Source of the DNA: Betaproteobacteria bacterium | GTDB lineage: Bacteria > Pseudomonadota > Gammaproteobacteria > Burkholderiales > SG8-41 | Assembly (NCBI GenBank): GCA_947486575.1 | Contig: CANKUB010000010.1 | Span: forward strand, 1 to 64,000 | DNA length: 64,000 nucleotides | Direction: 5' to 3' | Shown here: positions 16,498-25,906 of the stretch, piece by piece | How positions within the stretch are numbered: the stretch's first letter is position 1 | Layout: each line of letters begins with the position of its first letter | The notes under the pieces: model-generated | Told to the model about the DNA's origin: nothing | Seen by the model: the letters and a program-made list of their open reading frames with translations, nothing else | Databases searched by the model: none | Program-made: the position numbers and the translations under genes

Positions 16498-19071
16498 TCA
16501 GGAGTCCAGCTTTTTTCGCAACTGATACAGTAAATCCAGTGCATCACGCGGTGTGAGTGCATCCGGGTCTACCGCGCGCAACTCGCCTACTATCGGATGC
16601 TCTTGCTGCTGCTCAGGTTCTGCTGGTGGCGCAGCAGCGCCAGAAAATAAATCGCGCTGTGGATTCGCGCCGGATCCTTTTTCTTCAAGCTCCAGCAGAT
16701 TGCGCCGTGCCGCGCGTATCACGCTCGACGGCACACCAGCCAGTTGCGCTACCTGCAAGCCGTAACTCTGATTCGCCGGGCCTTCTTCAACGCTATGCAG
16801 AAAAACGATGTGATCCTTGTGCTCTACCGCATCGAAATGCACGTTGGCCACTTCCTTGAACTTTACCGCCAGGGCGGTGAGTTCAAAATAATGCGTGGCG
16901 AACAGCGTGTAGCAACGGCTTTTCTCCACCAGATGCCGTGCAATCGCGCCTGCCAAAGCAAGACCATCGTAGGTGGATGTGCCGCGACCGATTTCATCCA
17001 TCAGCACCAGGCTTTTCGGTGTGGCGTGATGCAGAATGTAGGCGGCTTCCGTCATTTCAACCATGAAGGTGGATCGTCCACCCGCCAGATCATCCGCCGC
17101 GCCGATGCGCGTAAAAATCTGATCGATTGGGCCGATGCGCGCGCGTGTGGCCGGTACGAACGAGCCGCAGTGCGCCAGCAGCACAATAATCGCCACCTGC
17201 CGCATGTAAGTGGATTTACCGCCCATATTGGGTCCGGTAATCAGCAGCATTTGCCGCGCGGGTGATAGCCGCGCATCGTTGGGGATGTATTGATCGACTT
17301 GTGCCTGCACTACCGGGTGGCGTCCACCTTCGATTTCAATGCTGTTGTCGTCACAGAATTCCGGCGCGTTCCAGTCGAGTGCTGCGGCGCGCTCGGCAAA
17401 CGTAGCGAGCAGATCGAGTTCGGCCAGGGCGCTTGCAGTTTGCTGTAAGGCCGGAATGTTGGGCGCGAGATCATCCAGCAATTTTTCATACAGCAGCTTT
17501 TCGCGGGCCAGCGCGCGGTCTTGCGCCGACAGCGCCTTGTCTTCAAACGTTTTGAGTTCTGGTGTGATATAGCGCTCGGCATTTTTCAGCGTTTGGCGAC
17601 GGCGGTAATCGTCCGGAACATTGTCGCTTTGCGCACGCGATACTTCGATGTAAAAGCCGTGCACGCGGTTGTATTCAACCTTGAGCGTTGAAATGCCGGT
17701 GCGCGCTTTTTCGCGCGCCTCCAGCGCCAGCAGAAAATCGCCGCAGTTGTTCTGAATGCCGCGCAGTTCGTCGAGTTCGGAATCGTAGCCATCGGCAATG
17801 ACCCCACCTTCCCTCAACACACTTGAAGGTTCGGTCTTTATGGCAGCGGTGAGTGTGGCTGCAACGTCATCGCGCAGCGTCAGCGCGCGCGCGATGGCCG
17901 CCACGCGCTCACTCGCGCTGTCCGCTACGATGCTTTGAACGGCAGGCAGTTGCTTGAGGGTGTCGCGCAGCCCGGAAAGATCACGCGGACGCGCGGTCTT
18001 TAACGACAGGCGCGATGTAATGCGTTCAACGTCAACGAAGGTGCGTAGCAACGCCTGTATGCGCTCATGTTGACGTGTTTGCAGCAATTCTCCGACGGCG
18101 GCGTGGCGTGCATGCAGCACCGCGCGATTCGTCAGTGGATGATGCACCGCATGGCGCAACAGGCGGCTGCCCATGCTGGTGGCGCAATGATCGAGCAGCG
18201 AGAGCAGCGTCGGCGCGGGATCGCCACGCAGCGTTTCGGTGAGTTCAAGATTGCGCCGGGTGGCGGGGTCCATGCGCACCCACTCGCTGGATTGCTCTAC
18301 GGTGAGCGCGCGCAAGTGCGCAACCGCTGCGCCCTGCGTGGATTTCACGTAATCGAGCAGGGCGTTAGCAGCACCAATGGCGACCGTCATCTGCTCAGCG
18401 CCGAAGCCGCTCAAATCGTGGGTGCCGAATTGCGAGCACAGATTGCGCCGCGCTGCGTCGAAATCAAAATGCCACGGCGGAATGCGGCGCAGCGGAACTT
18501 TCACGCTCTCATTCAATGTCTGCTCAAGATTCTCCGGTACAAGAATTTCCGCCGGACGCAGGCGTTCAAGCTCCGCATCGAGATTTCCCCACGCCGTTTC
18601 AAGCACCGCAAAGCGCCCCGAGGCCAGCGACAGCCACGCAATGCCCAGCGTTTCGCGCACAGGGCGCAGTGCCAGCAGAATATTGTCGCGCTTGTCGTCG
18701 AGCAGCGCTGCATCGGTCAGTGTGCCGGGTGTAACCACGCGCATCACCTTGCGCTCGACCGGCCCTTTCGACGTGGCCGGATCACCGATCTGCTCGCAAA
18801 TCGCCACCGATTCGCCGAGCTTAACCAGCTTGGCCAGATACTGCTCCACCGCGTGATACGGTACGCCCGCCATTTTGATCGGCACACCCGCTGATGCGCC
18901 GCGGCTGGTGAGCGTGATATCGAGCAGCTTTGCAGCGCGCTCGGCATCATCGTAAAACAGCTCGTAAAAATCACCCATGCGGTAGAACAACAACTTGTCC
19001 AGGTGATCGGCTTTCAGATGCAGGTATTGCTGCATCATCGGCGTGTGGGTGCTGGCGGGCGCGTCGCTCAC
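16498..19071 (-). CDS. mutS: DNA mismatch repair protein MutS
   Basis: 857 residues, full length, initiating at GTG (next in-frame ATG 11 codons later). Domain order: N-terminal mismatch-binding domain with [17 protein letters not shown], which holds the Phe-x-Glu mismatch wedge, connector, lever/clamp ([17 protein letters not shown]), then the ABC ATPase with Walker [10 protein letters not shown] (about 612-620), [10 protein letters not shown], Walker [18 protein letters not shown] and the H-loop FATHYFELT. Initiates mismatch repair by binding mispairs and recruiting MutL. A degenerate AT-rich motif copy (19094-19112) lies in its leader. Confidence 0.98.
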   Translation of the reverse strand: MSDAPASTHTPMMQQYLHLKADHLDKLLFYRMGDFYELFYDDAERAAKLLDITLTSRGASAGVPIKMAGVPYHAVEQYLAKLVKLGESVAICEQIGDPATSKGPVERKVMRVVTPGTLTDAALLDDKRDNILLALRPVRETLGIAWLSLASGRFAVLETAWGNLDAELERLRPAEILVPENLEQTLNESVKVPLRRIPPWHFDFDAARRNLCSQFGTHDLSGFGAEQMTVAIGAANALLDYVKSTQGAAVAHLRALTVEQSSEWVRMDPATRRNLELTETLRGDPAPTLLSLLDHCATSMGSRLLRHAVHHPLTNRAVLHARHAAVGELLQTRQHERIQALLRTFVDVERITSRLSLKTARPRDLSGLRDTLKQLPAVQSIVADSASERVAAIARALTLRDDVAATLTAAIKTEPSSVLREGGVIADGYDSELDELRGIQNNCGDFLLALEAREKARTGISTLKVEYNRVHGFYIEVSRAQSDNVPDDYRRRQTLKNAERYITPELKTFEDKALSAQDRALAREKLLYEKLLDDLAPNIPALQQTASALAELDLLATFAERAAALDWNAPEFCDDNSIEIEGGRHPVVQAQVDQYIPNDARLSPARQMLLITGPNMGGKSTYMRQVAIIVLLAHCGSFVPATRARIGPIDQIFTRIGAADDLAGGRSTFMVEMTEAAYILHHATPKSLVLMDEIGRGTSTYDGLALAGAIARHLVEKSRCYTLFATHYFELTALAVKFKEVANVHFDAVEHKDHIVFLHSVEEGPANQSYGLQVAQLAGVPSSVIRAARRNLLELEEKGSGANPQRDLFSGAAAPPAEPEQQQEHPIVGELRAVDPDALTPRDALDLLYQLRKKLDS

Positions 19072-19246
19072 GGGGTTCTTAGGGGTGATGGTTTTAAGGT
19101 ATTGTTTTTAAATAATATTTCTGATTGCGCCATCCATATTGGCGGCGCGAGTCGTAGTTTGGATTATCGCTGACCAGCGTCCCCATGACGAGTGCGAGAG
19201 TGGTGTCACCCCCGGCAGTGGCACAACCTTGCAGCCACTCCCGTCG

Positions 19247-20224
19247 TCACTCCAGTTGCAGCCCCATGGATTTCACCAGCGCAGACCATTTGTTCATTTC
19301 CGCCTTGATCTGATTGGCGAATGCTTCTGGCGTGCTTGCGCGCGGCTCCGCGCCCAGTCTTACAAATGATTCTTTGACTTCGGGTAGCGCCAGCAGCCGG
19401 GCCAGTTCGCGGTTAAGCGCCGCGATAATAGCGGGCGATGTCCTAGCGGGTGCGGCGATGCCGTTCCATGTGGTTGCCTCGTAGCCGGGCACACCCGATT
19501 CGGCGACGGTGGGCACCATGGGTAACTGCGCCATGCGTGTGGCGCCGGTGACGGCAAGCACGCGGATTCTCCCGGATGTTACATACTGGGAAAACGAACC
19601 CAGCGATGCCATTGAGATTTGCAACTGTCCGCTCACCAGATCGAGCAGCGCCGGGCCGGAACCCTTGTAGGGCACGTGTATCGTGCTGACACCAGCCATC
19701 AGGTTAAATAGGGCCGTCGACAGGTGTATCGGGCTGCCGGTGCCGGAAGATGCGTAACTTAACTGCCCCGGCTTCGTCCTGGCCAATGCGATGAGTTCCC
19801 GCACATTTTTCGCGGGCAGTGCAGGATGCACCCCGAGCAGATAGGGCGCACTGGCAACCGTGGTCACCAGGGCCAGATCGCGCAGCGTGTCGTAGGGCAT
19901 TTTTGCACGCACACCAGCGTTCACGGTGTCATTGGCTGTGAACAAATGCAGCGTGTAGCCGTCCGGCGGGGCATTGGCCACGGCTTCGGCGGCTATGATG
20001 CCGTTGGCCCCGGCGCGATTTTCCACCACCACGGGCTGCCCCCACGATGTCGTCAGATGTTTGCCCAGTAGTCTTGCCGCAATATCTTGCCCGCCGCCCG
20101 GACTGAAGCCAACCAGCAGTCTGACGGGTTTGACGGGGTAGGTTTCCTGAGCAATGGCGGGTAGTGCAGCGGCTGATAGCGCGAGCGTGACTAGGCTGCA
20201 ATGAATCAACGATGCTCCGCTCAT
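19247..20224 (-). CDS. Bug family (TctC-like) periplasmic receptor 1
   Basis: 325 residues. Signal peptide ending AIAQ, then the family hallmark YPVKPVRLLVGFSPGGGQDIAARLL and VVVENRAGANGIIAAEAVANAPPDGYTL, which forms the carboxylate-binding pocket. Later HVPYKGSGPALLDLVSGQ and VPTVAESGVPGYEATTWNGIAAPA are also typical. Bug receptors bind carboxylates, amino acids or aromatic acids, either for TctAB transporters or for signalling. No tctA/tctB nearby. Isolated between mutS and a TPR lipoprotein. Confidence 0.9.
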   Translation of the reverse strand: MSGASLIHCSLVTLALSAAALPAIAQETYPVKPVRLLVGFSPGGGQDIAARLLGKHLTTSWGQPVVVENRAGANGIIAAEAVANAPPDGYTLHLFTANDTVNAGVRAKMPYDTLRDLALVTTVASAPYLLGVHPALPAKNVRELIALARTKPGQLSYASSGTGSPIHLSTALFNLMAGVSTIHVPYKGSGPALLDLVSGQLQISMASLGSFSQYVTSGRIRVLAVTGATRMAQLPMVPTVAESGVPGYEATTWNGIAAPARTSPAIIAALNRELARLLALPEVKESFVRLGAEPRASTPEAFANQIKAEMNKWSALVKSMGLQLE

Positions 20225-20565
20225 TTTCCTGTTCCTTTACCGGTTGCGCAACGGGGACGGTAACCAAGGTCACAGCCTTTGCCCCAACTGGTGCTCCAAG
20301 CCCGGTCGTATGCTTGATTACCATACCAGATACCAGCCATGTTTAGCGGAGCATTACTGGGACGAAAATGGGAATTCGATTCCAATTAGTGAAGGGTATG
20401 ATGGCATTACGTTACACTAAAAAGTTAATCGTGCGAAACAATGCAGTGGTCAGTGTAAAGCACGAAAAAAGCGCGCGAGTAAACCTTGCAACTTATTGAT
20501 TATATGAATAAATCCGGATTGATGCTTGAATTCACCCAAGTAATTGAAACGTGCGCCGTGTCCGT
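20225..20565. other. Divergent intergenic region
   Basis: About 340 bp between the Bug gene and the TPR lipoprotein. Holds a short inverted repeat GGAAT-3 nt-ATTCC near 20372 and a very degenerate AT-rich motif near 20490-20512. No RNA gene or convincing promoter recognised. Confidence 0.35.
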
Positions 20566-21276
20566 ATGAGCCGCTTGCTTCGCGACCCGCTGGTCATTGC
20601 CGTTTGCACGGTGGTATGTGCCGCACTTAACGCGTGTACACCGGCCGGACAAGTGCTTTTTTCGTTATTGCCTGATGGTACGATTCCTATCATGCTGAGC
20701 AATCTGGAGCGCGAGAGCGATACCAATCGCAGACGCTTGGCCGAACTGGAACGTAAGGCCGATTGGATGGGTTTGGTGACGTTTGCTGAGGAAAATATCG
20801 CCAAGGAAGCGTCCAACGCAAGCTGGTGGCTGGTGGCGGGTTACGCGTATTCGCGGCAAAAAAATCACCCGCGCGCAATCGCCTGTTTTCGCGAAATGAT
20901 TCGGCTGGAACCGGATTCGGCGGAAGGCTGGAATCTGCTGGGGCAGGAGCATCGAGCAGCGGGTGAATCGCAGCGCGCGGTGGCGGTGCTGACGCAGGCG
21001 CTTACCGCGCTCCGCGATTCGGCGGTAACGTTGATGCTGCTGGGCGAGAGTTACAGCGACATCGGGCAATTTGATCTGGCGGTGCGCCCCTACCGGCAGG
21101 CGCTGGATATTGATGCAGGGCTGATGCCAGCGTGGTCGGGCCTTGCGCGGGCGCTAATCAAGCGCGGGCAGTTGGCCGAGGCGGAGCGTATTGCGCGCTC
21201 GCTGGAGAAAAACAATCCGCCGTTGGCGGCGGCCATTCGAACGGAGATCGGGGCAGCGTTGAAAATGGCACAGTAG
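20566..21276 (+). CDS. TPR lipoprotein
   Basis: 236 residues from ATG (MSRLLRD); an in-frame ATG lies 5 codons upstream. Lipobox ALNAC suggests lipidation. Two to four TPR units follow: ASWWLVAGYAYSRQKNHPRAIACFREMIRLEPDSAEGWNLLGQEH, VTLMLLGESYSDIGQFDLAVRPYRQALDIDAG, ARALIKRGQLAEAERIARS. Probably an envelope scaffold. Convergent with suhB, 11 bp between stop codons, so the two transcripts overlap or end inside each other. Confidence 0.75.
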   Translation: MSRLLRDPLVIAVCTVVCAALNACTPAGQVLFSLLPDGTIPIMLSNLERESDTNRRRLAELERKADWMGLVTFAEENIAKEASNASWWLVAGYAYSRQKNHPRAIACFREMIRLEPDSAEGWNLLGQEHRAAGESQRAVAVLTQALTALRDSAVTLMLLGESYSDIGQFDLAVRPYRQALDIDAGLMPAWSGLARALIKRGQLAEAERIARSLEKNNPPLAAAIRTEIGAALKMAQ

Positions 21277-21287
21277 TTGCGGGGCTC

Positions 21288-22097
21288 CTACACCGCTTTC
21301 AACGTCGGCGTAAGATGTGGTGCTAGATGTTGCAGCAATTCGCTCAGCAGCTTCAAATTGCCTGCGACTATATTGCCGGATTTCATGTATTGATCTTTAC
21401 CTTGCAAATCCGTCACGACGCCGCCCGCCTCGGTGACCAGCAGCGAGCCCGCAGCGATATCCCAGGGCGCAAGACCCATTTCCCACACCGCGTCGAGGCG
21501 GCTGGCCGCGACATACGCCAGATCAAGCGCCGATGACCCCGCGCGGCGCACGCCGCTGCTGGTTTCCATCACCGTGCGCAGCATGCCGAGATAGGCGTCG
21601 AGGTGATGATGTTCCTTGTAGGGAAAGCTGGTGCCGATCAGAGCGCCTTTCAGGTTCAGGCGTTTACTCACGCGCAGGCGGGTGTCGTTCAGATACGCAC
21701 CAGCGCCCCTGGTAGCGGTGAATAAATCGTTGTTGCATGGATCGTAAATCACGCCCTGTGTAATCACGCCCTTGTGCGACAACGCAATCGATACCGCGTA
21801 TTGCGGAAAGCCGTGAACAAAATTGGTGGTGCCGTCGAGCGGATCGATAATCCATTGATAATCCGACTTGGCATCGGTATTCGTGGCGCCCGACTCCTCT
21901 GCTAAAATCGAATGCTTGGGATACGCGTTGAGCAGCGTGCGAATAATGGTTTGTTCAGCTTCTTTGTCCACTTCGGACACATAATCATTGGCGGCTTTTT
22001 CGCGTACCGCCAGCGCATCCAGGTTGCGTGAGGCGCGATTGATCACTTTACCGGCTTCGCGCGCGGCTTTCACCGCGATGTTGAGCATGGGATGCAT
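21288..22097 (-). CDS. suhB: Inositol monophosphatase SuhB
   Basis: 269 residues with the E. coli SuhB-like start MHPMLNIAVKAAREAGKVI. Metal and substrate motifs are intact: EVDKEAEQ, ILAEESG, WIIDPLDGTTNFVHGFPQY and WDIAAGSLLVTEAGG. It hydrolyses inositol phosphates and, in relatives, associates with RNA polymerase/NusG antitermination complexes at rRNA operons. Divergent from trmJ, an arrangement shared with many proteobacteria. Confidence 0.95.
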   Translation of the reverse strand: MHPMLNIAVKAAREAGKVINRASRNLDALAVREKAANDYVSEVDKEAEQTIIRTLLNAYPKHSILAEESGATNTDAKSDYQWIIDPLDGTTNFVHGFPQYAVSIALSHKGVITQGVIYDPCNNDLFTATRGAGAYLNDTRLRVSKRLNLKGALIGTSFPYKEHHHLDAYLGMLRTVMETSSGVRRAGSSALDLAYVAASRLDAVWEMGLAPWDIAAGSLLVTEAGGVVTDLQGKDQYMKSGNIVAGNLKLLSELLQHLAPHLTPTLKAV

Positions 22098-22181
22098 TTT
22101 TTTAATTACCGTAAAACGTGAAAATTCAAGCGCTGCATTGTACGTGATATGACTCAGTGATGACTCAATTGTGAATCAGTT

Positions 22182-22907
22182 TTGAACAACGCCCTCAAAA
22201 ACATCCGCATCGTGCTGTGCGATACCAAGCATCCGAGCAATATCGGCTCGGCGGCGCGTGCCATGAAAACGATGGGGTTGACGCAGCTTTATCTGGTAAA
22301 CCCGTTGCGTTTTCCCGATAAAGAGGCGGATTGGCTGGCCACCAATTCAGCGGATGTGCTGGCGCAAGCCATCGTATGCAGCGATCTCGATAGCGCATTG
22401 TCCGGTGTGGCGCTGGCGGTGGCCTGCACCGCGCGTGGTCGTGATATTGCGGTGCCAGCTATTGTCGCGCGCGAGGCGGCAGCACGCGTGGTTGAGGTGG
22501 CGCGCGCGCAGCCCGTCGCATTGGTATTTGGCAGTGAGGTGCGCGGGCTGACTACCGATCAGATCAAGCGCTGCCAGATGCTGGCCACCATACCGGCCGA
22601 CGCCAGCCACACCTCGCTCAATCTGGCGGCTGCGGTGCAGGTGCTGGCCTACGAATGCCGCATGCACGCGGTGGATGTTACGGTGGCCAACAAGCCGCGC
22701 GAGCTGGCCAGCCACGACGATATCGAGCGCTTTTACGCGCATCTGGAACAAGAGCTGTTCGCCAGCGGGTTTCTCAATCCGGTGCTGCCAAAACGGCTGA
22801 TGCAGCGCGTGCGGCGCTTATTTGCCCGCACGCAACTGGATCGCGAAGAGGTCAGAATTCTGCGTGGCATTGTGCGCACTTTGCGTGAGCCGAAGAAACG
22901 ATCTTAA
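22182..22907 (+). CDS. trmJ: tRNA (cytidine/uridine-2'-O-)-methyltransferase TrmJ
   Basis: 241 residues, apparently starting at TTG (no ATG or GTG fits). SPOUT trefoil-knot signature: IRIVLCDTKHPSNIGSAARAMKTMGLTQLYLVNP at the N-terminus, VALVFGSEVRGLTTDQI in the middle, ATIPADASHTSLNLAAAVQVLAYE as knot motif 3, then a C-terminal helical domain. The family methylates the 2'-OH of nucleotide 32 in tRNA anticodon loops. Its TAA stop lies inside a copy of the AT-rich motif. cysE follows after 96 bp. Confidence 0.92.
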   Translation: MNNALKNIRIVLCDTKHPSNIGSAARAMKTMGLTQLYLVNPLRFPDKEADWLATNSADVLAQAIVCSDLDSALSGVALAVACTARGRDIAVPAIVAREAAARVVEVARAQPVALVFGSEVRGLTTDQIKRCQMLATIPADASHTSLNLAAAVQVLAYECRMHAVDVTVANKPRELASHDDIERFYAHLEQELFASGFLNPVLPKRLMQRVRRLFARTQLDREEVRILRGIVRTLREPKKRS

Positions 22908-22922
22908 GTATTTGTTTTTAAA
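22905..22922 (-). repeat. Dispersed AT-rich motif copy supplying the trmJ stop
   Basis: Minus-strand TTTAAAAACAAATACTTA; the plus-strand TAA at its edge is the stop codon of trmJ. Confidence 0.6.
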
Positions 22923-23003
22923 TGATTATTTTTCACTATCGGCAATAGCCGATAATTTTAGTATACTATTTTGCCATTCACCTCTTTCGCCATTGTCAAA
23001 CCC

Positions 23004-23744
23004 ATGTTTTCCCGCATAAAAGAAGAGATTGCCGTGGTGTTTGAACGCGACCCCGCTGCGCGAAATACGTGGGAAGTGATCACCTGTTACCCCGGCTTTC
23101 ACGCGATGATGACGCACCGCCTCGCGCACGCGCTGTGGGGCGCGGGTTTCAAATGGCTGGCGCGATTTTTGTCGCATATCGGGCGCTGGCTGACGGGTAT
23201 CGAGATTCATCCCGGAGCCACAATCGGGCGACGCTTTTTTATCGATCACGGCATGGGTGTGGTGATCGGCGAGACAGCCGAAATCGGCGACGATTGCACG
23301 CTGTATCACGGCGTGACGCTGGGGGGCACCTCGTGGAACAAGGGAAAGCGTCACCCCACACTGGGCGCAGGGGTGGTCATTGGCGCTGGCGCCAAGGTGC
23401 TGGGGCCGATCACGGTAGGCGCACAGGCCAAAATTGGCTCGAACGCCGTGGTGGTTAAGGACGTGCCGCCGGGCGCTACCGCGATTGGCATTCCCGCGCG
23501 CGTGGTGGAAGCGGACGCGTTTAAAGCGAATGAGGGTCGCTTTGCCGCTTACGCCGTGGGGCGCGATGAAAACGATCCGATAGCGCGCGCGATCAGCGAC
23601 CTTATCAGTCACAGCGGCGACACCGATAAACGTATCGACGAATTGCATACGGCGATGGCGCAAATGAGTCAACTCCTGCTGGCGCAATCTGCGGCCCGCA
23701 GCGCAGCGCAAGTGCCTGATCAGCGTGATAAAAAATGTGCTTGA
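23004..23744 (+). CDS. cysE: Serine O-acetyltransferase
   Basis: 246 residues from ATG ([20 protein letters not shown]); an in-frame TTG lies further upstream. N-terminal helical domain with [24 protein letters not shown], then the left-handed beta-helix of hexapeptide repeats: [53 protein letters not shown] contains the catalytic His/Asp region, followed by [20 protein letters not shown]. Makes O-acetylserine, the precursor of cysteine. It sits just upstream of iscR and the cysteine desulfurases, linking cysteine supply to Fe-S assembly. Confidence 0.96.
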   Translation: MFSRIKEEIAVVFERDPAARNTWEVITCYPGFHAMMTHRLAHALWGAGFKWLARFLSHIGRWLTGIEIHPGATIGRRFFIDHGMGVVIGETAEIGDDCTLYHGVTLGGTSWNKGKRHPTLGAGVVIGAGAKVLGPITVGAQAKIGSNAVVVKDVPPGATAIGIPARVVEADAFKANEGRFAAYAVGRDENDPIARAISDLISHSGDTDKRIDELHTAMAQMSQLLLAQSAARSAAQVPDQRDKKCA

Positions 23745-23758
23745 GCTGCGACTGAACT

Positions 23759-23783
23759 ATACTTGACTGAATTTGTCGGAATA
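23759..23783 (+). promoter_or_regulatory. IscR type-1-like box A
   Basis: About 20 of 25 positions fit the IscR type-1 consensus ATASYYGACT-RWWWY-AGTCRRSTAT by eye (core TTGACTGAATTTGTCGG). It overlaps the -35 of the promoter upstream of iscR, where repression by [2Fe-2S]-IscR would act. The consensus comes from E. coli. Confidence 0.6.
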
Positions 23784-23791
23784 CGTATAGT
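23763..23791 (+). promoter_or_regulatory. Promoter of the iscR-suf operon
   Basis: -35 TTGACT (23763-23768), 17-bp spacer, -10 TATAGT (23786-23791): a near-consensus sigma-70 promoter giving a leader of about 70 nt before the iscR ATG. The best promoter seen in the window. Confidence 0.7.
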
Positions 23792-23811
23792 TGAGTGAAT
23801 CGCTCTACATT
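23787..23811 (+). promoter_or_regulatory. IscR type-1-like box B
   Basis: A second, weaker match (about 19 of 25) starting ATAGTTGAGTGAATC, 28 bp after box A and covering the -10 and start point. Tandem boxes resemble the E. coli iscR promoter layout. Confidence 0.4.
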
Positions 23812-23819
23812 AAGTTAAT

Positions 23820-23839
23820 TGTAACTATTTGTTTTAATT
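23820..23839 (-). repeat. Dispersed AT-rich motif copy in the iscR leader
   Basis: Minus-strand AATTAAAACAAATAGTTACA, inside the transcribed leader between promoter and iscR ATG, in the opposite orientation to the gene. Confidence 0.65.
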
Positions 23840-23871
23840 GATCATTTTAAAAACACAACGCAGGTGATTCG

Positions 23872-24348
23872 ATGCGGCTCACAACCAAGGGCAGGTTTGC
23901 GGTAACGGCGATGGTGGATATCGGCTTGCGCCACGGCCACGGCCCGGTGACGCTGGCTGAGATCAGCGCACGTCAAAAGATATCGCTGTCGTATCTGGAG
24001 CAACTGTTCGGCAAGCTGCGCCGCAAACAGATTGTAGAAAGCGTGCGCGGGCCGGGCGGCGGCTACCTGCTGGGCCGTGATATGCGCGAATTGTCGGTGG
24101 CTGAAATTATTCTGGCAGTTGATGAACCCATCGATGCCACGCAATGCGCAGGCAAAGAAAACTGCCACGATGATGGCAAGTGCATCACGCACGATCTCTG
24201 GGCGTCGCTCAACGCGCGCATTTTCGAATACCTCGGCTCGGTTACCTTGCAGCAACTTGTCGACAACCAGCGGGCGAAAGAGACGGGTGTAACGCCCATG
24301 CTGGATATGCGTACGAGTGCGGGTAAGCGTGCCACAGCAACCGCGTAA
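23872..24348 (+). CDS. iscR: Fe-S cluster regulator IscR (Rrf2 family)
   Basis: 158 residues. N-terminal winged helix MRLTTKGRFAVTAMVDIGLRHG and LSYLEQLFGKLRRKQIVESVRGPGGGYLLGRD are diagnostic of IscR. Three Cys in QCAGKENCHDDGKCITHDLW plus the following His are the [2Fe-2S] ligands. It senses cluster status and autorepresses its operon; two matching boxes lie over the promoter. It heads an operon of mixed Isc and Suf genes. Confidence 0.96.
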   Translation: MRLTTKGRFAVTAMVDIGLRHGHGPVTLAEISARQKISLSYLEQLFGKLRRKQIVESVRGPGGGYLLGRDMRELSVAEIILAVDEPIDATQCAGKENCHDDGKCITHDLWASLNARIFEYLGSVTLQQLVDNQRAKETGVTPMLDMRTSAGKRATATA

Positions 24349-24399
24349 CGTATTTCTCCATCACGCTAAACGCTCGACGCGCAACATTCAACGCCAATA

Positions 24400-25545
24400 A
24401 TGTCCTTCACCTACTTTGATCACAACGCCACCTCGCCGCTGGATGCAGGCGTGCTGGAAGCGATGCTGCCGTTTCTGCGTGATCAATACGGCAATGCCTC
24501 AAGCCGCCATGATCTGGGCATCACCGCGCGCCGCGCCATTGATCAGGCACGTGAACGAGTGGCGGCACTGGTGAATGTGCGACCGTCGCAGGTGGTATTT
24601 ACCTCGGGTGGCACGGAATCAAATAATCTGTTTATCAAAGGTGCAGCAGAGATTTTAAAGCCGTCGCAGATTGTCATCAGCGCGATTGAGCATCCGTGCG
24701 TGGCGAAGCCCGCAGCGGCGCTTGCGCGCAAGGGTTGGGCGGTGCGCAGGCTGGCGGTTACCGGTGCAGGTAAAGTCGATCTACATGATGTGGATGTGGC
24801 ATTGCAGACGCCCACTGGCATTGTTTCCGTGATGCTGGCCAATAACGAAACCGGCGTCATCCAGCCGGTAGCCGAAATTGCCGAACATGCACGTGCCGCA
24901 AAAGCCTGGATGCACACCGATGCGGTGCAGGCGCTGGGCAAAATCGAAGTCGATTTCGAAGCGCTGAATGTGCATGCGATGACGCTTTCCGCGCACAAAA
25001 TTTACGGGCCGAAAGGTGCGGGCGCGTTGATCGTGGATAAGCGTATTGAGCTTGCACCGCTGATTGCAGGCGGTGGACACGAACACGGCATGCGGTCGGG
25101 CACGGAAAATGTGCCTGCGATCGTCGGCTTTGGGGCTGCTGCGGAGTTGGCTGCCAGTCGCTTGTCTGAACTTGCACTACGGATGGAAAAACTGCGCGCG
25201 CGTGTTGAGCAAGGTTTAACGCAGATGGGGGCGGTGTTGTTTGGCGCGCAAGCTACGCGCGTACCCAACACCAGCTATTTTGCGTTTCGCGGTATTGATG
25301 GCGAAACACTGATTATCGAACTCGACAAATTGGGCTTCGGCGTCGCTGCGGGCGCTGCGTGTTCGAGCGCGAATCCTGAGCCATCAGCCACACTGCTAGC
25401 GATGGGTATCGAGCCTGAAATTGCACGCGGCGCAGTGCGATTTTCGCTCGGTTCCTCGAATACGGCGCAACAGGTGGATGAGTATCTTAAAGCGGTAAAG
25501 CTCGTGGTTTCACGATTGAAAAATTTGACGGCAATGGCGGTGTGA
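24400..25545 (+). CDS. NifS/IscS-like cysteine desulfurase (group I)
   Basis: 381 residues, a PLP enzyme that takes sulfur from cysteine. Seen: YFDHNATSPLD start, VFTSGGTESNNLFI, SAHKIYGPKGAGAL with the PLP Lys, HEHGMRSGTENVPAIVGFG, and a catalytic-loop Cys in GAACSSANPEPS. The loop type is group I (NifS/IscS), distinct from the SufS-type gene later in the same operon. It occupies the position of iscS after iscR. Two desulfurases in one operon imply separate sulfur acceptors or conditions. Confidence 0.9.
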   Translation: MSFTYFDHNATSPLDAGVLEAMLPFLRDQYGNASSRHDLGITARRAIDQARERVAALVNVRPSQVVFTSGGTESNNLFIKGAAEILKPSQIVISAIEHPCVAKPAAALARKGWAVRRLAVTGAGKVDLHDVDVALQTPTGIVSVMLANNETGVIQPVAEIAEHARAAKAWMHTDAVQALGKIEVDFEALNVHAMTLSAHKIYGPKGAGALIVDKRIELAPLIAGGGHEHGMRSGTENVPAIVGFGAAAELAASRLSELALRMEKLRARVEQGLTQMGAVLFGAQATRVPNTSYFAFRGIDGETLIIELDKLGFGVAAGAACSSANPEPSATLLAMGIEPEIARGAVRFSLGSSNTAQQVDEYLKAVKLVVSRLKNLTAMAV

Positions 25546-25549
25546 CATC

Positions 25550-25885
25550 ATGACCATACAACTGACAGAAAACGCAGCTAAACAAATCAAGACGCAGTTG
25601 ACCAAGCGTGGCAAAGGCGTGGGCTTGCGCGTGGGCATCAAAAAAGTTGGTTGCTCGGGCTGGACTTACACCTACGATTACGCCGACGACGTGAAGCCGA
25701 ACGATCAGGTGTTTGAGGCGTTCGATTCCAAACTGGTGGTTGACGACAAGAGTATCGAGTTCATCGACGGCTCAAAACTGGATTTCGTTAAAGACGGTTT
25801 GAAGCAGACCTTCAAGTTTGAAAACCCGAATGTCGATGCGATGTGCGGCTGCGGCGAGAGTTTTTCCGTTAAAGAAAAATCTTAA
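25550..25885 (+). CDS. sufA: A-type Fe-S carrier (SufA/IscA family)
   Basis: 111 residues, 4 bp after the desulfurase. The HesB/IscA fold is clear: LTENAAKQIKTQLTKRGKGVGLRVGIKKVGCSGWTYTYDYAD carries the first Cys, and the C-terminal CGCGESFSV the CxC pair that together bind iron or a cluster. The family passes [2Fe-2S]/[4Fe-4S] clusters to target apo-proteins. Could equally be named iscA or erpA-like; the location just before sufB favours the SufA role. Confidence 0.88.
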   Translation: MTIQLTENAAKQIKTQLTKRGKGVGLRVGIKKVGCSGWTYTYDYADDVKPNDQVFEAFDSKLVVDDKSIEFIDGSKLDFVKDGLKQTFKFENPNVDAMCGCGESFSVKEKS

Positions 25886-25903
25886 TAAAAACAAATAGTT
25901 ACG
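25884..25903 (+). repeat. Dispersed AT-rich motif, consensus copy before sufB
   Basis: Exactly AATAAAAACAAATAGTTACG. It starts within the TAA stop of the A-type carrier and ends 3 bp before the sufB ATG, filling the whole 21-bp gap, with no Shine-Dalgarno. Confidence 0.8.
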
Positions 25904-25906
25904 TAT

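Noticed and set aside
18067-18894. Plus-strand frame opposite mutS (275 codons)
   Set aside because: Shadow frame; no start signal or motif.
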